DNA of 64,000 nt, from NCBI RefSeq assembly GCF_000744115.1, contig NZ_JQLG01000004.1, positions 248,001 through 312,000 on the forward strand. Direction: 5' to 3'. The notes under the pieces are model-generated. The model did no database searches and was not told the DNA's origin. It worked only from the letters and a program-made list of their open reading frames with translations. This document shows positions 49,385 to 58,743 of this stretch, in pieces (the stretch's first letter is position 1; each line of letters opens with the position of its first letter). Position numbers and translations under genes: made by a program. The DNA is from Carnobacterium alterfunditum DSM 5972. Lineage in GTDB: Bacteria > Bacillota > Bacilli > Lactobacillales > Carnobacteriaceae.

Positions 49385-49800
49385 ACCATAAATTATGTGC
49401 TAGCATTACCGCTCCAAAGCAACCTTATGAAGTACACTAAATGGTTTAAATTAATAATTGCTATTCAAAAAATTGTCGGGTTGTATGCTCAACAAGATTA
49501 CTATGTATCTTTAGAATAACAAACATTTCTAACGTTGTCCAAACAAACTTTAATGTTTTCTTAACAAACCCTGAAAAGTTGTATGGATAATCTTTAGAAA
49601 AGACCTATTCTTAAGAAAAATTATTGATAAATAGCTCTTTGATAGCATCTCAACACCTATTTTGATTTTAATTTGCTTAATTATTTTTTGAAACTTTTTA
49701 TAATTTATTTAAAGTAAACGATATCAATCACTTGATTTCACATCAAATGAAAACTAATTCTAATTATTTTTTCAGAATCAACATGGCCGTCGGTTTCATT
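49385..49800. other. Gene-free AT-rich spacer after the glycosyltransferase
   Basis: No credible coding frame on either strand. TTGTCCAAACAAAC and scattered A/T-rich tracts are present, but I see no promoter, repeat or RNA that I can defend. It would form a long 3' untranslated region if the hairpin at 49347-49384 is the operon terminator. Confidence 0.4.
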
Positions 49801-51210
49801 TTATATTTCATTGTTTTTCGGTTTTGGATCGAAATTTTTCCGTTCAATTGTTCCCCATTGTTTACTACCTTTACGATAATTAAAAAATGCTTTCACTCTC
49901 CACCATACTGTTAATGGACGGTAATAGAACTGCTCTAAAATACTAACCATGAATAGCAATAAGATATCTTTCAAATTGCTGTAACGTTTATAAGAAATTT
50001 CTTCGAACAGAATAGCCGAAAAAGAAAATAAAATCCCCATCAAACAGGTTAACAAAAAGATAATACCAACATAAGAAGAGAGGATGTCTAAATAAATAGC
50101 TACTCCCATTACAATATATCCTATCATTTCAATCACTGGTCCTAATAACTCTACTAAAAAGAAGTAGGGCATTGAAGCTAGACCAACAGACCCATATTTA
50201 GGATTGAGCATCATTTTTTGATGTCTGTTTAAAGAATCAAATAATCCTCTATGCCACCTTACCCGTTGCCCTTTCAAATCTTTATAGCTGTCAGGTGCTT
50301 GTGTCCAGCAAACGGCATCTGAAGCAAAATCAATGCGGTAAGGTTCACCATTTTGACGGAACTTTTCATGTAATCTTAGAACAAGTTCCATATCTTCCCC
50401 AATCGTACGCTCAAATCCGCCAACTTCTAATACAGCGGATTTTTTAAATAGGCCAAATGCTCCTGAAATAATCATCAGTGCATTGAATCGTTGCCAGCCG
50501 ACACGACTCGTTAAGAAAGCTCGAAAATATTCAATAACTTGAAACCGTTCAATCATTTTCTTAGGAACTTTGGTTTGAACAATTTCCCCATTTTTTATAG
50601 TACTGCCATTTGCGATTCGAACCATCCCGCCTACTGCAATCGTTTCTTCATATTTAAGAAATGGTGAAACAATCCGTAATAAAGCGTCTTTTTCAATGAT
50701 ACAATCAGCATCGATCGCACAAAAAAAAGGATAAACGGAGACATTTATGCCGGCGTTCAATGCATCTGCTTTACCGCCATTTTCTTTATCTAATAAAATC
50801 AGATCTGAATTTTCATGAGATTTATATGCTTGTTTGATAAGGTTTGTTTCGATTTTTATATCACTATCTAGTTCTACAGGATATAAATCAAAAAATTGAA
50901 TCAGTTTAACCATTGTCTCATCTGTTGATCCATCGTTAACGACGATCACTTCAAATTCTGGGTAATCTAACTGCAAAAAAGAACGGACACTTTCCACAAT
51001 TGTTTGTTCTTCATTATAAGCCGGTACAATAATAGAAATTGGTTTAGTGTAATGACTGACACTTGTAATATTTGTTTGAATGATTTCAATAAATTCCCTT
51101 AGTCGTTTCCAAGAAACTAGGATAAGGATAAGATACAAGACTGTGACCGTGATAGCATACACTAAAATAAACATACTAAAGTAGTAAATGAAATTTTCTA
51201 TCAGCATCAT
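49801..51210 (-). CDS. Processive family-2 glycosyltransferase (PgaC/BcsA-like, no PilZ domain)
   Basis: A polysaccharide synthase of 469 residues. Transmembrane helices flank the catalytic domain (one or two at 5-32; three or four at about 320-420). Catalytic motifs are complete: IIVPAYNEEQT, IDADCIIEKD (DxD), IGEDMELVLR (the ED of TED) and GQRVRWHRG (QxxRW), the signature of processive GT2 enzymes such as cellulose or poly-N-acetylglucosamine synthases. No PilZ domain is present, so any cyclic-di-GMP control must work through partners. Its ATG overlaps the HEAT gene stop by four bases. Confidence 0.9.
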   Translation of the reverse strand: MMLIENFIYYFSMFILVYAITVTVLYLILILVSWKRLREFIEIIQTNITSVSHYTKPISIIVPAYNEEQTIVESVRSFLQLDYPEFEVIVVNDGSTDETMVKLIQFFDLYPVELDSDIKIETNLIKQAYKSHENSDLILLDKENGGKADALNAGINVSVYPFFCAIDADCIIEKDALLRIVSPFLKYEETIAVGGMVRIANGSTIKNGEIVQTKVPKKMIERFQVIEYFRAFLTSRVGWQRFNALMIISGAFGLFKKSAVLEVGGFERTIGEDMELVLRLHEKFRQNGEPYRIDFASDAVCWTQAPDSYKDLKGQRVRWHRGLFDSLNRHQKMMLNPKYGSVGLASMPYFFLVELLGPVIEMIGYIVMGVAIYLDILSSYVGIIFLLTCLMGILFSFSAILFEEISYKRYSNLKDILLLFMVSILEQFYYRPLTVWWRVKAFFNYRKGSKQWGTIERKNFDPKPKNNEI

Positions 51211-52247
51211 TCAGTCCCACTTCCTTTCATTTTTAATTGTGTAAATTGATCAGCAGTTTCAAACTTCTCATATTTCTGATCAAGCATGACATTATCTGGA
51301 TAACGTTTTTTTAAATTGTTTATGGCATTATGGCGTACCCACCAATTTTCATCCTTTAGCATGTCCATTAGTAATCCTTGTTCACTAGGTGCGTTTAACA
51401 ACGGAAGATCTTTTGCTAGTACTGCCCGCACTTGCCAATCGATTTCTTTTTTATATAGTTCTTGAAAAAAAGAAAAGTAAAAGTCATTTTCACTTGTAGC
51501 CAGTGCACGAATAGTAGCTATCCGAACTTCTCTTGATTCTTCTAAGTAAGGTAAAAGCTGGTTTACCAATAAAGGGTCCTCTTTTTTTAAACGGTTTCTT
51601 AAAACTAATAATAAGATGATTTTATTTTTATCTAGTGTAGCTTCACGTAAAAAATGAAGGATTTTTTCAACATCCATATGGAGATGATTCAACATATCAA
51701 TAATACGATCACTCATAATAGATGACTCTAACAAAGCTTCGATATAAATTGGTAATTCCTTTTCTGATAAAGGCAAGGATGAAATAGCATAAAAAGAATT
51801 GTACTTGATTTCGAAATTTTTACTTGTTGTTCCTTTGATTAATAGAGGAAATGCTTTATGGAAGCGTAGTTGACTAAAAAATTGAATATGCTGTAAAGTT
51901 AGCTTTTTCGAAGCATCTGCAATCAATTCATCATAAAAACCTAGCTGCCCTATTACCCACAGACTATTTTCAACTGTCTCAGGCTTCTGGGCATATTTCA
52001 TAAGTGTATCAAAGACAACTTTTCGTTCTTTTTTAGTTTTAAAAAAATTTAATCTTTCGACAAGCTGACTCGGATCATTGATTTTTTCTTCCATGATCGG
52101 TTGGATCAGTTTGCATGCCCTTTGATAACTTTTTTCACTTAATCGATACTTCTGATTAATGATGACTGTAAAAATAACAATGCCTAAATTCGTAATAAAT
52201 AAACTGATAACTCCTAACAAAGCAACATCAAGTAATAAATAGTTCAT
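51207..52247 (-). CDS. Membrane-anchored HEAT-repeat protein
   Basis: About 346 residues. An N-terminal transmembrane helix (about residues 5-27, VALLGVISLFITNLGIVIFTVI) is followed by helical HEAT-like repeats; the clearest are EESREVRIATIRALATSEN, DWQVRAVLAKDLPLLN and ENWWVRHNAINNLKKRYPD. It is likely a cytoplasmic scaffold for the adjacent synthase. A frame opens at 52280, but GGAGAG fits ATG 52247. Translationally coupled to the glycosyltransferase (ATGA overlap), which suggests equal amounts and a physical partnership (inference). Confidence 0.8.
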   Translation of the reverse strand: MNYLLLDVALLGVISLFITNLGIVIFTVIINQKYRLSEKSYQRACKLIQPIMEEKINDPSQLVERLNFFKTKKERKVVFDTLMKYAQKPETVENSLWVIGQLGFYDELIADASKKLTLQHIQFFSQLRFHKAFPLLIKGTTSKNFEIKYNSFYAISSLPLSEKELPIYIEALLESSIMSDRIIDMLNHLHMDVEKILHFLREATLDKNKIILLLVLRNRLKKEDPLLVNQLLPYLEESREVRIATIRALATSENDFYFSFFQELYKKEIDWQVRAVLAKDLPLLNAPSEQGLLMDMLKDENWWVRHNAINNLKKRYPDNVMLDQKYEKFETADQFTQLKMKGSGTE

Positions 52248-52293
52248 TGTATCTCTCCTGTCTTCTGAGGTTTGGTACAACTGTCATAAGAAC

Positions 52294-54114
52294 TTATTCC
52301 TTTAAAATTTCTTCTATACTTTCTAAAAAAAACCTGACAACTTCAGGATCAAATTGTGTCCCTGAATTTTTTTTGATTTCAACAATAGCTTCTTCTTGAG
52401 TCATAGCTTTACGATATGGTCGATCTTGTGTCATCGCATCATAAGCATCCACCACTGAAATAATACGAGATAATAAAGGGATATCGTGTCTCGTTAATCC
52501 ATCTGGGTATCCCTTCCCATCTGAGCGCTCATGATGGTGCAAGATAGGCAGTGCAATATCAGCTAAACCTTCGATAGACTTAATGATTTGATAGCCAATA
52601 AACGAATGTTTTTTCATTTCGGCCATTTCTCCATCCGTCAATTTGCCTGGTTTATTTAAAATGGCATCATCGATCCCAATCTTACCTACATCATGCAGCT
52701 CTGCCAATAAAGCTAACTCATCCATTTGACAAGGTGACAATTTCATCTTTTTTCCAACACTTTTTGACAAAGTCACCAGTCTTTCTGCATGTTCTTCAGT
52801 AAACTTACTTCGTACTAATAAAGTTGTTTTGATAGAAGTTAAAAGAATATTACGCATACTATCGCGGTTGAGCATCTTTTGCTTATCCATATAATCTTGA
52901 GCCTTGTTGATCATTTTTTGGATATCATAATCCATCGTGCACTTTGTTTCAGACCCTAATGCAAGATTGATTGCTGCTTGGTCTTTACTAATTTGGTCAT
53001 TGTACTCCCTGATCGCATCCTGAATTTTTTCAATGTGCCAAGAGACTTGTGAGCTGTCAGTATTAGGCAATAAAATACTGAATTCGTCTTCTCCGTAACG
53101 AGCAATATATCCATTTTTGGGAATACTTTCTCTTAAAATAGTTGTTATTGCTTTTAAGAGCTGATCTCCTTCGTAATGTCCATAGTGCTGATTGATTCTT
53201 CTTAATCCATTAACATCTCCCATAATGATTGACAGTGGTAAGTTCTTTTCATTGTCACAAGCAACTTTTAATTTCTCAAATTTGATGTGATTGAACGAAC
53301 CTGTTAAAGGATCATGGAACATCAAATGATTGATTTCTGCTTGTTCTGCTTTTCTTTTTGTCATATCAGCAAAAGTTAATATTCCTCCAAGTAAGGTTCC
53401 GTTACTCGTTTTTGGTTTAACAAAATATTCCACTGGATAGAGGGTTCCATCCATTCGTATGAAATAAATCTCATTTGATTGACACGGCTGTTTTCCAATC
53501 AATTTATTGAGGATGTCCTGCTTAACGGTCGTTTCTTCTGTTGACAACGAATCCTTAATTAAATGATTAAAAATTGGTTGTCCTACCATTTCTGACTCTT
53601 CTTTTATCCCCAATAATTTCATACAATTGAGGTTCAAAAAAGTACATCTCCCATTCAAATCGATCCCGCAAATTGCTTCTTCTGTTGAATCTAATATCAA
53701 ACTCAATTGATTTTCGGTTTGTTTTAAATCTTCTTGTGCAATATTTTTTTGTAATAGTTCAGTTGTTGATTCTGTATAGGATATAGCCGTATATTCCTTC
53801 TCAAACGAAAAAATTTGGATTCGGTAAAACTGTTTTTTTAATTCAAAATAGTAGTCTGTTTTATCATTTTTTTTTGCTTTTTCACTTGCTTTTAAAAACT
53901 GTATTGTTTTTAAATTTATTGATTCGGAAATTTCTGTTACTTTCTTTCCGAGCAATGCATCTTTGTTCATTCCTATCAAACATTCGTAAGCAGGATTTAA
54001 ATCTTTATAGATCCCATCTATAACCTTGTTATTGTTATCCTTAACCAGTTCAAAGCAAACAAAGGGATTTAGACTTGCCTGAATTATTTCTGCATAAAAA
54101 GATGGCTCCATCAT
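52294..54114 (-). CDS. PAS-PAS-GGDEF(degenerate)-HD-GYP cyclic-di-GMP signalling protein
   Basis: 606 residues, soluble. Two PAS domains (about 1-120 and 125-245) precede a GGDEF domain (about 255-400) and an HD-GYP domain (about 420-600). The HD-GYP motifs are complete: LHDVGKIGIDDAILNKPGKLT, MKKHSFIGYQI, and HHHERSDGKGYPDGL, so cyclic-di-GMP hydrolysis is likely. The GGDEF site reads YGEDEF (second glycine replaced by glutamate) and the RxxD inhibitory site is missing, so synthesis is doubtful; it may only bind GTP. The frame opens at 54195; AGGAGGG fits ATG 54114. It lies in the synthase operon as a likely local regulator. Confidence 0.88.
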   Translation of the reverse strand: MMEPSFYAEIIQASLNPFVCFELVKDNNNKVIDGIYKDLNPAYECLIGMNKDALLGKKVTEISESINLKTIQFLKASEKAKKNDKTDYYFELKKQFYRIQIFSFEKEYTAISYTESTTELLQKNIAQEDLKQTENQLSLILDSTEEAICGIDLNGRCTFLNLNCMKLLGIKEESEMVGQPIFNHLIKDSLSTEETTVKQDILNKLIGKQPCQSNEIYFIRMDGTLYPVEYFVKPKTSNGTLLGGILTFADMTKRKAEQAEINHLMFHDPLTGSFNHIKFEKLKVACDNEKNLPLSIIMGDVNGLRRINQHYGHYEGDQLLKAITTILRESIPKNGYIARYGEDEFSILLPNTDSSQVSWHIEKIQDAIREYNDQISKDQAAINLALGSETKCTMDYDIQKMINKAQDYMDKQKMLNRDSMRNILLTSIKTTLLVRSKFTEEHAERLVTLSKSVGKKMKLSPCQMDELALLAELHDVGKIGIDDAILNKPGKLTDGEMAEMKKHSFIGYQIIKSIEGLADIALPILHHHERSDGKGYPDGLTRHDIPLLSRIISVVDAYDAMTQDRPYRKAMTQEEAIVEIKKNSGTQFDPEVVRFFLESIEEILKE

Positions 54115-54184
54115 TCTTCCCTCCTTATACTTCACTCGCCTCTTTTGTGAAGTTTCGTAAAATATCTCCTTGTTCTTTAATGCT

Positions 54185-56332
54185 TTATTTATCATATTCT
54201 AAAAAAGCTTCTTTTAATAAGTAATAGGATGGTTTCAATCGTTCGTGGTATGTGGGCAATTCCCACGGTTCCCATAAATAAGGTTCTAACATTATTTTAT
54301 TGGGCTCAGTGGATCCCTTTTTCACTAAAGCTGCCCCTAGATAAATATTTTCTACACTAACTGCTTCAATACCTTTATTTTGATACAGATCTCCTATAAT
54401 TTGTTTCGTTGAAGGATCCATGACATTCAATAACTGCCATGGCAAAGCAATTTCAACAATACCATCTTTCACTGCAAAATCAGTCAATGAATTGTACTCT
54501 TCATGTTCCGGATTCCCATTTCCTAATACTAAAGCTCCTGTTTCATACTTTGAAAAAGGGATAACTTCATTTGTTTGAGGCAACGTTAATTCAGCTGACA
54601 AAGCATGATTCATTGGGTTAAACAACCCTGAATTTTTTTTCGTGTAAGCTGGTTGCTTCTCGATTGCTTCTAATTTTTCTGCATATTGGTAATAATAAGA
54701 GTCGTAATAAGCATCTACCATAATGGAGGATCCCGTCGCTCCGTTTATTTTTACTAGAAAATCAGTTGGTCGAGAAAAAATTAATGAACCATCAGCTGTT
54801 TGACTATTTCCTTGCTCATCTTTTACATCAATAGCAATAACTAATTGATCTTTTTCAAAATCAAAATCTTTCGCTTCTAATTTCACATAAAGGTATTTTT
54901 CATCTGATTTTACTGAAAGAGTATTTTCTTCATTTTTTGACAACTGGTCTTTTTCACTCCACTCAGAATCATTTCCATCAACGTAGACTACGCTTTTTTC
55001 TTTCCCAGGATCAAAAGCCAGCAACCCGAAATGTTGCTCATTGGTTTGAGGATTAGACCAGTATGGTCGACGGTCAGACAAATCAAAATCTAGTGTGTTC
55101 CAAGTTCGTTTAAACCATTCATCTTGCCACGTAAACACGAGTCCTCCTAAATAACCTTCGTCGTGTATATCCTGCATCATATCGATCAACATTTCGCCTT
55201 GTTCGGTCTCCTCAATGCCTCCTTGGTTAAACCCTGAATACAAACTTTCATGAGCTTTCCCTCTAGAAGCCGGTATTCCAAATTCAGCTACCATAACTGG
55301 CACAGTATGTTCTTTGATCAGATCTCTTAAATAAGCTTTATAAGTATTGATACTGCCGTCTTCATTTTTCACTTCAGCATACTCAGGCTGATGATTTAGA
55401 AATTCTGGATAATAAGGATAGACGTGATAAGAAGCAAATAATCCAGTTTCTAATTGATCTGTGCCTTTTATATGTTCTGTGTTTACGACTGCCATATCCT
55501 CAGTCCCATCCGGTTCATTTGGATGATCTAGCATATCTGTCGTTAGCCAGTTGGTATAGCTCAGTGGACGCATAGTTTGATACTCTTGAACTTCATAGGA
55601 TAAAGTAGCATCCCCTACTTCCGCTAAGAATACCTCAAACGGCGAAGCTCCATCTGTATACAAGTAGTCCCCTTCAAATGCAGTCATTTCTGGGTTCGCT
55701 TCATTTGTTTGATTGACAAAATAAGGATCCCATTCGACACCTAATATCCAGCCTATAACGTACTTAGAAATATCTTTTGTGTATTTCCCATCCGCGAAGC
55801 CGGCTTTTTCGGGTAAGTTTGCTTGACCGTGTAACACATCTACTAAATTTGTAGCATCTTTTATGAAGTCTTTTTTTATTTTTTCATCTTCAGCATAGGC
55901 ATCGCTCAATTCAGCAATTCCCTCTTCATTCAAATATACACCGTGCATTAAGTATAGCGGATCGTCATTTTGCAAGTTAAATTCATACAGAGCATCATAA
56001 AAATCCGGTTTTAAAATAGTATATACCCGAATAACATCTGCATTCATCTCTTTGATTTGTTTAAACCAACGCAAATATTCATCTTTTGTAATAGCTAGTT
56101 CGCCTGGAAAAGTTCCTGGCTTTGCAGCTCCCATATTCACACCAGCTAAAAATGTAGTGGTCCATTCACCATCTTTATAAATATAGAATTCTTTTCCTTC
56201 AACTTTTGCTACGTAAGAAAGATCGTTTTCAGATTGGTAAACTGTTTCTTCAGTTTGATCCATAAAAAAAAGGCCTCCTCCGATAACTAATAAACTAAGT
56301 GCTATTCCAATGATCATCCCTTTTTTTCCCAT
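54185..56332 (-). CDS. Membrane-anchored glycoside hydrolase-like protein (clan GH-A fold) with C-terminal carbohydrate-binding-like domain
   Basis: About 715 residues: an N-terminal transmembrane anchor (about 8-26), a TIM-barrel region (about 55-440) starting FLAGVNMGAAKPGTFPGE, and a C-terminal beta-rich domain (about 465-715) resembling CBM9/DOMON modules (VYVDGNDSEWSE). Two glutamates sit as in clan GH-A: acid/base in GVEWDPYF and nucleophile in VMVAEFGIPASRG. The polysaccharide target is unknown. First gene of the operon; GGAGTGGGG precedes ATG 56332. As the only exported enzyme of the cluster, it would act on the polymer after export (inference). Confidence 0.8.
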   Translation of the reverse strand: MGKKGMIIGIALSLLVIGGGLFFMDQTEETVYQSENDLSYVAKVEGKEFYIYKDGEWTTTFLAGVNMGAAKPGTFPGELAITKDEYLRWFKQIKEMNADVIRVYTILKPDFYDALYEFNLQNDDPLYLMHGVYLNEEGIAELSDAYAEDEKIKKDFIKDATNLVDVLHGQANLPEKAGFADGKYTKDISKYVIGWILGVEWDPYFVNQTNEANPEMTAFEGDYLYTDGASPFEVFLAEVGDATLSYEVQEYQTMRPLSYTNWLTTDMLDHPNEPDGTEDMAVVNTEHIKGTDQLETGLFASYHVYPYYPEFLNHQPEYAEVKNEDGSINTYKAYLRDLIKEHTVPVMVAEFGIPASRGKAHESLYSGFNQGGIEETEQGEMLIDMMQDIHDEGYLGGLVFTWQDEWFKRTWNTLDFDLSDRRPYWSNPQTNEQHFGLLAFDPGKEKSVVYVDGNDSEWSEKDQLSKNEENTLSVKSDEKYLYVKLEAKDFDFEKDQLVIAIDVKDEQGNSQTADGSLIFSRPTDFLVKINGATGSSIMVDAYYDSYYYQYAEKLEAIEKQPAYTKKNSGLFNPMNHALSAELTLPQTNEVIPFSKYETGALVLGNGNPEHEEYNSLTDFAVKDGIVEIALPWQLLNVMDPSTKQIIGDLYQNKGIEAVSVENIYLGAALVKKGSTEPNKIMLEPYLWEPWELPTYHERLKPSYYLLKEAFLEYDK

Positions 56333-56540
56333 TTCCCCACTCCTTTTAGTCAATGTACTAGCTACCTCAACAATGAACTTTTATTTTCAATAAATCGGTT
56401 CCAATTATCTTTCTATGTATTAAAAATCCGACTATATTAATTACTATAACCGAACGCCGTCTTTAAGGATAGCGGATTTTAATTTTTTTTTGATCTTGGC
56501 TCTGAATCATTGTTTTATTCTTGTTCTAACAACAATAAAT

Positions 56541-56590
56541 CAGCCTGCAGCAAAGAAAATCAGTGCTGATTTTCTTTGCTGCAGGCTGCT
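56541..56590 (-). terminator. Strong terminator of the liv operon
   Basis: AGCCTGCAGCAAAGAAAATCAG pairs perfectly with its complement around a 2-base loop, one of the longest stems in the window, 16 bases after the CBS-ACT gene stop. Confidence 0.88.
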
Positions 56591-56605
56591 TTTCTCTAGA
56601 TTTTT

Positions 56606-57259
56606 TTATCTTTTTCCTGCTTTATAGATTGCTGAACTAACAGTATAACCACTTGTCGTTAAAATCTCTTTTATCGTCTTTGTATCTGGACTATCCATTT
56701 GAATGATCACTTCCGTAAAATCATCTTTTCGGTAGACCGCGATTTGATTAATACTAATCTGAGCTTCGGCTAAAATATTAGTGATATCTTCAAGGATCCC
56801 TGGCTGGTCTTCTGGAATATCAATCACAATACGGCTCCCTTTATTGTTATATCCCATAATATCGATAAAGGCGCTAAAAATATCCTTATCGGTGATGATT
56901 CCTACAATTTTATTTTGGTCTTCTACTACAGGCAAAACCCCTACTTTTTGGTCGCGCATCCGAGACGCAGCTTCTTCTAGCAGGTCATCTGCCTGGATCG
57001 TAACGACTTTTTTATGCATGATATCGCCAACTTTAGTTTTGGTCAACAAATAATTCATTTCATGGATACTCAAACTTGTCGCGGTGGAAGGAGAATTTTC
57101 TTGGATGATCTCTTGTGTAACTAATCCGACCATTCGCCCATCTTTTACTACTGGCAAACGATGAAAATCATTTTCTTTCATGATATCTAGTGCTTCTAAA
57201 ATTTTTGTATCCTCTGAAACGGTCACAACATTTGTCGTCATATAACTTTTTACATCCAT
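56606..57259 (-). CDS. CBS-ACT domain protein (AcuB-like)
   Basis: 217 residues: two CBS motifs (about 5-60 and 75-130, with MTTNVVTVSEDTKILEALDIM and DIMHKKVVTIQADDLLEEAASRM) followed by an ACT domain (about 138-210, IDIPEDQPGILEDITNILAEAQISINQIAVY). ACT domains commonly bind amino acids and CBS pairs bind adenylates. As the last gene of the branched-chain amino-acid transport operon, three bases after livF, it may sense branched-chain amino acids or energy state (inference). Relatives are annotated as AcuB; no acetoin genes are nearby. Confidence 0.87.
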   Translation of the reverse strand: MDVKSYMTTNVVTVSEDTKILEALDIMKENDFHRLPVVKDGRMVGLVTQEIIQENSPSTATSLSIHEMNYLLTKTKVGDIMHKKVVTIQADDLLEEAASRMRDQKVGVLPVVEDQNKIVGIITDKDIFSAFIDIMGYNNKGSRIVIDIPEDQPGILEDITNILAEAQISINQIAVYRKDDFTEVIIQMDSPDTKTIKEILTTSGYTVSSAIYKAGKR

Positions 57260-57262
57260 CTC

Positions 57263-57967
57263 TTAACCTCCCAAATAAGCTTTTTGAACTTCGTCACTTG
57301 CCAGCAATTCTTTGCCTGTACCGGTTTGAACGACTTTTCCGGTTTCCAGAACATACCCCCGATGGGCCACTTCTAGAGCTACTTTTGCATTTTGTTCAAT
57401 CAATAATACGGTCGTTCCTTGTTTATTGATCATTTGAATGATGTTAAAAATTTCTTTGATAAATAGCGGTGCTAATCCCATTGAAGGTTCATCTAACAAC
57501 AGTAGTTTCGGTCTGGACATCAGCGCTCGTCCCATAGCGACCATTTGTTGTTCCCCACCAGATAGGGTTGCTGTATCTTGTTTTTTCCGTTCTCCCAAAA
57601 CCGGAAAACGGTCAAAAACCATCTTCAAATCTTTTTGGATATCATTTTTATCTTTTCTAAGAAACGCTCCCATTTCTAAATTCTCCATAACGGTCATTCC
57701 TTTAAAGACATGCCGTCCTTCTGGAACTTGAGAAATACCCAACTGAACGATTTTTCGTGTCGATTCTTTTTGTATCGGTTGACCTTTGAAAATGATTTCG
57801 CCAGATTTTGGACGATGCAAACCAGAAATGGCCTTTAAAACGGTTGACTTCCCCGCCCCATTAGCACCAATCAGTGAAACGATCTCCCCTTCATTAACTT
57901 CAAAGTTGATTTCTTTAGTAGCTTGGATAACGCCGTAATAAACGGATAGATCTTTTACTTTTAACAT
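57263..57967 (-). CDS. livF: Branched-chain amino acid ABC transporter, ATP-binding protein LivF
   Basis: 234 residues. Walker A GANGAGKSTVLKA (about residues 34-46), ABC signature LSGGEQQMVAMGRALM, Walker B LLLLDEPSMGLAP with EPSMGLAPL typical of LivF. It is one of two ATPases in the livJHMGF cassette and lies two bases after livG. Confidence 0.95.
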   Translation of the reverse strand: MLKVKDLSVYYGVIQATKEINFEVNEGEIVSLIGANGAGKSTVLKAISGLHRPKSGEIIFKGQPIQKESTRKIVQLGISQVPEGRHVFKGMTVMENLEMGAFLRKDKNDIQKDLKMVFDRFPVLGERKKQDTATLSGGEQQMVAMGRALMSRPKLLLLDEPSMGLAPLFIKEIFNIIQMINKQGTTVLLIEQNAKVALEVAHRGYVLETGKVVQTGTGKELLASDEVQKAYLGG

Positions 57968-57969
57968 CT

Positions 57970-58743
57970 CTATTCACCACCTAAATATGCTTTGATGACC
58001 GCTTCGTTGTTCTTGATTTCCATAGGTGTTCCGTGAGCGATCATTCTGCCGTATTCTAATACGTAAATGCGTTCACATACATCCATGACTAAGGACATAT
58101 CGTGTTCAATCAATAAAATTGTGATTTTAAATTCTTTTTGGATCTGGCGGATCAAAGAAGTCAAATTAGCTGTTTCTTGCGGATTCATTCCTGCTGCTGG
58201 CTCATCTAAAAATAATATTTTAGGTTTTGTGGCCAATGCGCGAACGATTTCTAGGCGTCTTTGTTCTCCGTAGGGTAAATTTTTTGCTAACTCTTTTACT
58301 TTGCTTTCTAAGTTGAACAGCGCTAACAGTTTGAGCGCTTCATGACGCATTTTTTCTTCTGATGCGTAATATGCTGGCGTCCTAAAAATACTGGCCACGG
58401 TACCGACTTTATTTTTTTCATGCATGCCAATCAAAACATTTTCTAATACGGTTAAATCTTTAAACAATCGAATATTTTGAAAAGTTCTTCCTAAACCCAT
58501 AGCTGTAATATTATATGTTTTTTGTTTGATCAAAGAGGTTTTTTTACCCTCTACTTCTAGATCGATACTCCCTTCAGAAGGCTCATAAACACCTGTTAAC
58601 AGATTGAATAACGTCGTTTTTCCTGCACCGTTTGGGCCGATCAATCCGACTAATTCATTGTCTTCCAATTGCATATTTACCATGGAGACAGCTGAAAGTC
58701 CACCAAAGTTTTTTGTCAGCTGTTTAACTTCTAATAAACTCAT
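57970..58743 (-). CDS. livG: Branched-chain amino acid ABC transporter, ATP-binding protein LivG
   Basis: 257 residues. Walker A GPNGAGKTTLFNLL, the LivG-type MGLGRTFQNIRLF insert, signature LPYGEQRRLEIVRALA, and Walker B ILFLDEPAAGMNPQET. Its start overlaps the livM stop by four bases. Confidence 0.96.
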   Translation of the reverse strand: MSLLEVKQLTKNFGGLSAVSMVNMQLEDNELVGLIGPNGAGKTTLFNLLTGVYEPSEGSIDLEVEGKKTSLIKQKTYNITAMGLGRTFQNIRLFKDLTVLENVLIGMHEKNKVGTVASIFRTPAYYASEEKMRHEALKLLALFNLESKVKELAKNLPYGEQRRLEIVRALATKPKILFLDEPAAGMNPQETANLTSLIRQIQKEFKITILLIEHDMSLVMDVCERIYVLEYGRMIAHGTPMEIKNNEAVIKAYLGGE

